Of a DNA stretch of 64,000 nt, positions 57,900 to 64,000 are shown in pieces. The DNA comes from Erythroxylum novogranatense (taxonomy: Eukaryota > Streptophyta > Magnoliopsida > Malpighiales > Erythroxylaceae): assembly GCA_029891385.1 (NCBI GenBank), contig CM057228.1:35715023-35779022 (forward strand), given 5' to 3'. Each line of letters starts with the position of its first letter. Position 1 is the first letter of the stretch. The notes below the pieces were generated by a model. That model was not told where the DNA came from and searched no databases. It saw only the letters and a program-made list of their open reading frames with translations. The position numbers and the translations under genes were made by a program.

Positions 57900-57911
57900 T
57901 GGTATCAAAGC
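57900..57911 (+). other. E3 primer binding site (initiator Met-tRNA)
   Basis: TGGTATCAAAGC, one mismatch to the tRNA-iMet site, five bases after the LTR. Confidence 0.85.
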
Positions 57912-57988
57912 ATGGTTTGGCATCTGTTGGGACTAGTACATAAGTAGACTTGAATTATTGCGAGAAATGCTGAAACTGATCAGAGTTC

Positions 57989-59130
57989 TTGTTTTGTTTT
58001 AGGTCATCTGTATTTGGTGATCAAATAGATCAACCAGCTGACCAGGGATCTGTTGGAGCTAGCAAAGAGTCCTCGGTGCCTCAATCTAAGGAGTTACCTC
58101 CTAGAGTTCCCGTGAGACGGGAAAGGAGATACGATTTGTCATGCGTGGCGGTGGGGGTGCCGACTTCTATGGCAAGATGCACTCACCGAGGCCGAGAGTT
58201 GGTGGAGAGGACCGAGAGAGTTCTCGATCAGATGGATCGAACTCGATGAGAGGTTCGATTATGCAAGATCTCTTCTGCGGGCCCGGCTTATACATGGTGG
58301 AAGACTGTTCGGGCAAGCACTTACCACGTGCCTTGCTTCTTGACACGGGCGGACTTTTGAGGACTTTCGAGATAACTATATGCCCAAGGTGTATCTGAAA
58401 TGAAGATGCAGAATTCTTAGAATTGAGGCGGGGTAGGATGACAAAGGCGAGTACGAGGTGAGGTTTAATGAGTTGATGGGGTATCTTTGCTCTTGTAGTT
58501 TCCACCGAGGCGATAGGTGTCGAAGGTTTGAGATGGGGTTGAATTTGAGATCCGCCACGGACTGCCTGCTCGATATGGGCTCTTTATAGAGTTGAGAGCT
58601 GCCTTTGTGAGAGTAGAGCGATTAGTGAGGCGAGGCAGAGATGGGTTCTGGGTCCAGAGGAAGAGAGTTAGTGACGGTCGGGTAGCTCTGGTAGGAGTTT
58701 TAGCAGCGCCAGAGCAGGACCTTTAGATCTTCGGAGGGTCCGCATACCGGTTTTGGGCGTAGAGGTAGATTTGCATGATCGGTAAGTGGCGATGGCGATG
58801 GTAGTGGCGAGAGGTTTTGGGCGATGCCCCATTCTGTGAGCACCGTGAGAAGAGACATTTTGGAGAGTCTTTGGCGATTGATCGAGCTTGCCTTAAATGC
58901 GCTCCATGGATCATCGATTCGGATTGCCCACCACATTGAAGCTCGATCTGCGGTAGTGGCCGAGCCGGGAGTAGCACCACTGCATGTCTGTGAGTAGAGT
59001 GGGTGGATCCGGCGTGGATCGGTCTTGAGAGGCCGAGGTAGAGGCCGTGGTAGAGTAGAGGGTCCTTTGTGAGGACTGAGGGTGAAGGGCAACCACCACA
59101 TCACAGCAGTCTCTACGCCATGACGAGGCA
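57989..59130 (+). pseudogene. E3 gag remnant, densely frameshifted
   Basis: Colinear with E2 gag at the DNA level: QPADQGSVGASKESSV at 58030, the capsid core near 58370-58560, and a degraded CCHC knuckle near 58890-58930. There is an indel every few tens of bases, many where E2 has CAG or CTG. No frame exceeds about 90 codons. The minus-strand frames here are shadows. Confidence 0.8.
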
Positions 59131-59149
59131 GAGGCCCAGATTCCCCGAT

Positions 59150-60300
59150 GTTGTGGTGGTATGTTACTTATTTCGATATTGAGCGTTTGCATTCTTGGAT
59201 CCCGGATCCACGATTCTTTATTGCACCTCATATGGCATCTAGGTTGCATGGGGATAGGGAAAGGCTATCAGTATGGGCTAGAGGTGAGTACACCTCTGAG
59301 TACTACTATCGATTGGGAGAGGTTCGAGGATGCTTGATCCAGATTGATCAGCGGTGTTGAGGCGCACCTTATAGTATTACCTCCGAGAGATCGATGTGAT
59401 TCGGGGATGGATCGCTGACGGCCCATAGGGCTATTATGGACTGCTATACCAAGGAGGTTGTTTTGGAGTCTCCGGTCACCTAGAGCAAGATGTTCGAGAG
59501 GAGTTAGTCAGCAAGATACCGGCCGGATGATCTCTTTCCTTAGGCCCCGAGACGATCATGCAGGAGGTCAGGAGGCATATCTGGCTCATGTGGTTGACAC
59601 CAGAGTTGAAAGAGAGGCTTGAGGATATTCCGTGGTTAGGGAATTTCGGATGTGTTTCTGATGAGTTACCGTTTGCCACGGATCGGAGACGAGTTTGCCA
59701 TTGACCTCGCTCAGTCTTCTCCTATATCTATACCTCCATATAGGATGGCACCTGTGGAATCGAGGGAGTGAAGGCTCGATTCAGGAGTTATTGGAGAAGG
59801 GCTTTATCGCACCTAGTGTCTCACCATGGGAGCTCCTGCTTTGTTTGTAAAGAAAAGGATGGGACTTTGAGGTCAGCATCGATTATAGGCAAATGAATCG
59901 GTGATCAGAAGAACAAGTACCCACCGCCTAGGATTGATGACTTATTTGATCGATTCAGGGGGCTCGGTGTTCACCAAGTTAGATCTGCGATCCGGTTATT
60001 ATCGATTGAAGATTGCAGAGGCCGATGTGCCTAAGAGTGCCTTCTGAGAGCGGTATGGGCATTTCGAGTTTCTAGTGATGCCGTTTGGGTTGACAAATGC
60101 CCCTAAACCTTTCATGGCCTTGATGAATAAGGTATTTCAGCCCCACCGGATCGGTTTGTTATTGTTTTATTGATGACATTTTGGTGTATTCGAGGGACAA
60201 ACAGGGCATAGTGAGCATTTGAGGATTGTGTTACGTATTTATGAGGAGAGATAGTTATACGCCAAATTCAGCAAATGTGAATTTTGGTCGATCAGTGATA
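59150..60300 (+). pseudogene. E3 protease and RT (5' part), densely frameshifted
   Basis: GGATCCCGGATCCACGATTC near 59195-59220 is the IDPGST protease site region. RT blocks matching E2 follow (YRMAPV at about 59735, LPFGLTN-like at about 60080, FIDD-like GTTTTATTGATGAC at about 60160), each in a different frame. Confidence 0.8.
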
Positions 60301-60302
60301 TT

Positions 60303-60990
60303 TTGGGGCACATAGTACCGGAGAGGTATTCGTGGATCCGAGGAAGGTTGAGGCAAAGGTCTTTGAAGTGGAAGCTCCTAAGAATGTACCGAGATTCGAG
60401 TTTCCTCGGATTAGCGGGTTATTACCGGAGGTTTGTCGAGGGGTTCTCATTGATCTCAGCCCCTCTGACAAAACTTCTAAGGAAGAATGTGCCATTCAGA
60501 TGGACCGAGGAGTGTCAGAAGAGCTTTGAGGAGCTGAAACATCGGTTGACTACTGCACCGGTGTTGGCTATTCCATCTGGGACTGGAGGATTTGAGGTGT
60601 ATAGCGATGCATCACATCAGGGATTGGGGTGTGTTCTGATGCAGCATGGTAGAGTCATTGCCTATGCCTCGAGACAGTTGAGGCCTCATGAGGTAAACTA
60701 TCCTGTTCATGATTTGGAATTAGCTGCAGTTGTGTTTGCACTGAAGATTTGGAGGCATTACCGATGGTGAGACCTTTCGGATCTTCACTGCACTATAAGA
60801 GTTTGAGGTACCTGTTGAGCCAGAGAGAGTTAAATTTGAGACAGAGGAGATAGTTGGAGTTACTGAAGGATTATGATTGCACCATCGAGTATCACCCGGG
60901 GAAAGCCAATGTAGTGGCTGATGCTCTGAGTAGGAAGTCACATTCTAGTACAGCTCAGATTCAGGCAATGAGATTGCCTAACTTGATTCA
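60303..60990 (+). pseudogene. E3 RT thumb/connection and RNase H, better preserved
   Basis: From about 60400 the frame is clean: [38 protein letters not shown] (RNase H catalytic Asp), [20 protein letters not shown] and ALKIWRHY. Here E3 keeps CAG and TGG codons that are stops in E2 (27426 and 27534). A frame change occurs near 60764 (ACCGATGG where E2 has ACCTGTATGG), and TAG near 60850 interrupts QRRWLELL. Confidence 0.88.
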
Positions 60991-61510
60991 GTTGAGAGCT
61001 TTGAATGTGCAGATGAATCTGGAGCAGGATGGAGTATTATTGGCTACACTGAGACTGAGACCGATGCTACTGGACAGGATCAGGAGAGTGCAGGATAAGG
61101 ATCCTGTTTTGGTGAGACTGATTGAGAAAGTGAAGACTGATTCGAGATCTGAGTTTGATGTGAGAGATGAGACTCTATGGATAGGGCAGAGACTTTGTGT
61201 GCCTGATGTGGATGATCTGAGGCGAGAGATACTGGAGGAGGCTCACATGGCCACATATGCTATGCATCCTGGTACTACCAAGATGTATAACACTCTTAAG
61301 CAACATTTCTGGTGGCCTGGCTTGAAGAAGCAGGTAGCGGAGTTTGTATCCAGATGTTTGACGTGCCAGCAGGTTAAGGCTGAGCACCAGGCTCCAGTAG
61401 GAAAGCTTCATTCGTTGCCCATTCCAGAGTGGAAATGGGAACGAATTACTATGGATTTCATTATGGGTTTGCCTAGGACGCCGAGGCAAGATGATGCTAT
61501 CTGGTCATAG
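60854..61510 (+). pseudogene. E3 RNase H end and integrase zinc domain / start of core
   Basis: A 218-codon open stretch: [30 protein letters not shown], then the linker and [33 protein letters not shown], and WERITMDFIMGLPRTPRQDD (first catalytic Asp). It keeps TGG where E2 has TGA (28225). The frame is lost at ATCTGGTCATAG near 61500. Confidence 0.9.
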
Positions 61511-62515
61511 TGGATCGGTTGACTAAATCGGCCCATTTCTTGCCAAATGAGGGAGAACAATACCATGGATCAGTTGGCCCAGAAGTATGTGGCGGAGATA
61601 GTGAGACTGCATGGGGTCCTAGTGTCCATAGTGTCGGACAGGGATCCCAGATTTACTTGAGGTTTTGGCGAGTTTGCGATGCACTATGGGTACTAGGTCA
61701 ACTTTAGTCTGACGCTTCATCCTCGCATGAGATGGGCGAGTGAGAGGACTATTAAGACTGTTGAGGATATGCTTGGCATGTGTATTGGAGTTCAGAGGAG
61801 CATGGGATCAAGATTCAGCTTTGATTGAGTTTGCATACAACAACCATTATCACAAAGAGCATTGGAATGGCACCATATGAGGCCTTTGTATGGGCGACGT
61901 GTAGATCGCCTTTGTATTGGGATGAAGAGGGTGTCGGGATGATCGAGGTCCCGAGTGATTCAGATACTTTGCTGATAAGGTGAAATCGATTGAGTCGCAT
62001 CAAGCGCGCTCGGGATAGGCGTAAGAGTTATGTGGATCAAAGACAGAGGGAGATGGAGTATAATGTGGGAGACAAGGTATTCTTAAGGGTGTCACCGTGG
62101 CGTGGTGTACTGAGATTCGGCAAGAAGGGCAAGTTGAGCCCTAGGTACATTGGTCCGTATGAGATTGTCAAGAGGATAGGACCATTGGCGTATAGATTAG
62201 CATTGCCGAGTGAGATGTCTCGCTTCATGACGCCTTCCACGTGAGTATGCTCCGGAGATATCGGTCGGATCCGACTCATGTGATTCCTACCGGAGATTGA
62301 GGTGTCTAGTAATTTGAGTTATGTAGAGGAGCCGATTGATTGTCGGGTCACAGTGAAACAAATGAGGAATAAGAGTATTCCACCGGTGAAGGTTCTTTGG
62401 AGGAACCACTGACCGAGGAGGCTACCGGGAGACCGAGGAGCATATGAGGAGACAAGATCCTCATCTATTCGATCGATCGTAAGAATTTCGGGACGAAATT
62501 TTTATTAGGAGGAGA
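61511..62515 (+). pseudogene. E3 integrase core end, GPY and chromodomain, frameshifted
   Basis: [12 protein letters not shown] is followed by frame changes. The HPQTDGQ block reads CATCCTCGCATGAGATGGGC, with the same kind of CAG loss as E2. The GPY module is intact at 61990-62220 (VFLRVSPWRGVLRFGKKGK, YIGPYEIVKRIG). The chromodomain end (SIPPVKVLWRNH at about 62370) is split by indels. Confidence 0.85.
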
Positions 62516-62518
62516 AAT

Positions 62519-64000
62519 GTAACATCCCATCTCCCATAGGAAGGGTTTATTGGTAATTTGGGACGGGTTAGGCGATTGACTTAGGTCTCGGCATGAACAT
62601 GCAATATATAGCTTTATGAGTATTGATTTGGTTGCACATGCACAGTAGTATATATGCATTCATGATATTTCCTACTTAGGTTTTAAATTGTGATCTTTTG
62701 TTAAATTTATGGGATAATTGTATTTGAGAAATTATTTGGAGTTCGCCATAAAGCGCTTTTACATTTTAAGGATTTATAGAAATTTTTCGGAATTTTTCGG
62801 TTGTTGCGGAATAGGAAAATTCCAACTGATTGATCGGGTGAAATTTTTGTACTGAACAGGATTGACTAATGGCATAAGATTAGTGGATAATTAATGTTAA
62901 GAATTATTTTAGAGTCATGATTGGTGTTTAAGTGAGATTAAGAAGAGATTAGGATTAAAGTAAGTTAATTAACTCATTTTTGTCTTTTCCTATGTTAAAA
63001 GGCCAAGTGTCCATGTATTTAAGTCATTTTGTCTTATATTAAGCTTCATCATCGACTTTCCTCCTTATTCTACTTAAAAACTCATTTTAAAAGCTTTGAA
63101 AGTATAATCTTCTTCCTCTCATCCGAAGGTTGCTTCTTCTTTGGTGTGTTGGTTTTGTTCTCCACCTTTGAAGTCTCTTCTTCTTTTCCATACATGGAAG
63201 GTTGCTTTGGTGCCTTGCTTGCTTCTTCCTTGCACACCTAAGAGTAAGTTAGACCCTTGAGAAGTTGATGAGTTGCTTGTATAGTGGAGATAGCCGTGGG
63301 TGAGGAAGTGAGTTGTGAAGTTTTGGAGGGTTGTAAAAGAGTTGGAGATTTGAGAGTTGGAACTTGATTTGGTAAGTATTTATGTTTGTTTCATTCTTTA
63401 AGTAGTTAGATGCATTCATGGTAAGCTTTTAAGCATTTACTTGATTGTGATAGTGGTAAGTTTGAATGGGTTTCAAGTATGTTTGTGTGAGGGAATTGGT
63501 TAGGGTAGTTAAAGTATGTGATAAGTGATGTTATGAATGATGTTATAATGTTTAATACATGGAAATAAAGTATGACAATTGTGGATATATGTGCTGCCAA
63601 AGTTGGGTGAATTATATAAATGAATGTTATGATTAGTTTGTGGTTGAATTAGAGGTAGAATTTGATGCTTAGTGAAGTGTTATAGATGTTAGAAGTGATA
63701 GGAGGTTGGTTGATGGTGAAAGCTGGAACTTGAGTTTTGAACCTATGGTACTGTTTTGATCATAATAAATTGTATAGGTGAGAAAATGAGGTGAGGTTTG
63801 TGCCCAAGTAAACTTTGGGATGTTGGTTTCATTTTAGTGTGAAATAGGTGTTATTAAATTATAATGTGAGAAGGTCGAAAATTGGCATGGAAAGTTTCTG
63901 TTTTGTTGGCTGTGAACAGTATCCGCAAATGTGTTCAATGAATTTTTCTGATTTTTCTAAATTAATTGGTATGGAATTAGGGAAAATGGTCTTCATGAAA
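62519..64000 (+). repeat. E3 3' LTR, first 1482 bp
   Basis: Starts TGTAACATCCCATCTCCC after purine tract TTAGGAGGAGAAA. It aligns with 49925-51389 with very few differences from about 62880 on; before that it has scattered indels. Donor TTG/GTAAGTAT lies near 63372. It continues past the window. Confidence 0.93.

Larger units (their letters stand above)
49911..64000 (+). mobile_element. E3: Ty3/gypsy chromovirus, long LTRs, right end beyond the window
   Basis: The 5' LTR (about 49911-57895) is interrupted by solo LTR E5. The primer site is at 57900-57911, the coding region at about 57990-62510, and the 3' LTR starts at 62519 and runs off the window. Related to E2 (same domain order, similar pol) but a different LTR subfamily. 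The 5' LTR start is degraded (TGTTTATCACGGGGG where the 3' LTR has TGTAACATCCC), so the left end is approximate and no target duplication can be tested. About 1 kb of the two LTRs (50372-51389 and 62983-64000) is almost identical, indicating a recent insertion. Confidence 0.9.

Noticed and set aside
1..64000. CRISPR arrays, operons, Shine-Dalgarno sites, phage genes
   Set aside because: Nothing of the kind was seen; introns, plant LTR elements and codon context show a plant nuclear genome. No convincing tRNA gene was seen either.

Overview
This window comes from a plant nuclear genome, most likely a eudicot. It has intron-containing plant genes, plant-type LTR retrotransposons primed by initiator Met-tRNA, and a Cassandra element carrying 5S rRNA sequence. 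Two host genes lie at the left end. One is a broken anthranilate synthase alpha gene, split in an exon by a Ty1/copia element. The other is an intact single-exon PH-domain gene (PH1 type). Everything right of about 8.6 kb is repeat DNA. The species cannot be named from the sequence.

Layout: 10-5016, decayed Copia element (E1). 5017-7052, remaining 3' part of the anthranilate synthase pseudogene. 7690-8133, PH1 on the minus strand. About 8.6-14.9 kb, AT-rich DNA resembling old Athila/Tat-type LTR remnants. 14931-48349, one nested complex. Its outermost layer is an old minus-strand solo LTR (LTR0, about 3.26 kb once insertions are removed). Into it went a plus-strand solo LTR (LTR1, 15603-19799, TSD GGAAC) and a 5S-bearing Cassandra array (20805-46759, TSD TCAAC). 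Into the array went two chromodomain Gypsy elements: E2 (20821-33163, plus, TSD AGATC) and E4 (35033-45666, minus, TSD TGTAG/TGTAA). 49131-49890 holds a broken unknown ORF. From about 49911 to beyond the window end is a third Gypsy element, E3. Its 5' LTR carries a solo LTR of a related family (E5, 53608-57612, minus, TSD TCGGT).

No autonomous element looks intact. E2, E3 and E4 carry gag, CCHC knuckle, aspartic protease, RT, RNase H, integrase and a C-terminal GPY/chromodomain, the Tekay/Del-like chromovirus layout, all interrupted. Premature stops in E2 and E4 are mostly explained by C:G to T:A transitions. E3, and parts of E2 and E4, also show a patchy loss of CAG/CTG motifs that looks more like uncorrected long-read error than evolution.

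The most interesting signal is in the giant (2.8-4.2 kb) LTRs. Five different LTR families share a layout suggesting a spliced leader: a 5' splice donor, a 60-69 nt mini-exon ending in a strong donor, then a hairpin directly followed by ACCC, a pyrimidine-rich stretch and an AG acceptor. In two families a cluster of three short hairpins lies in the second putative intron. In three families a hypervariable repeat module (18-bp minisatellite, 194-bp tandem repeat, or GC-rich palindrome island) sits just upstream of the same conserved LTR block. I know of no description of this arrangement; RNA data would decide it.
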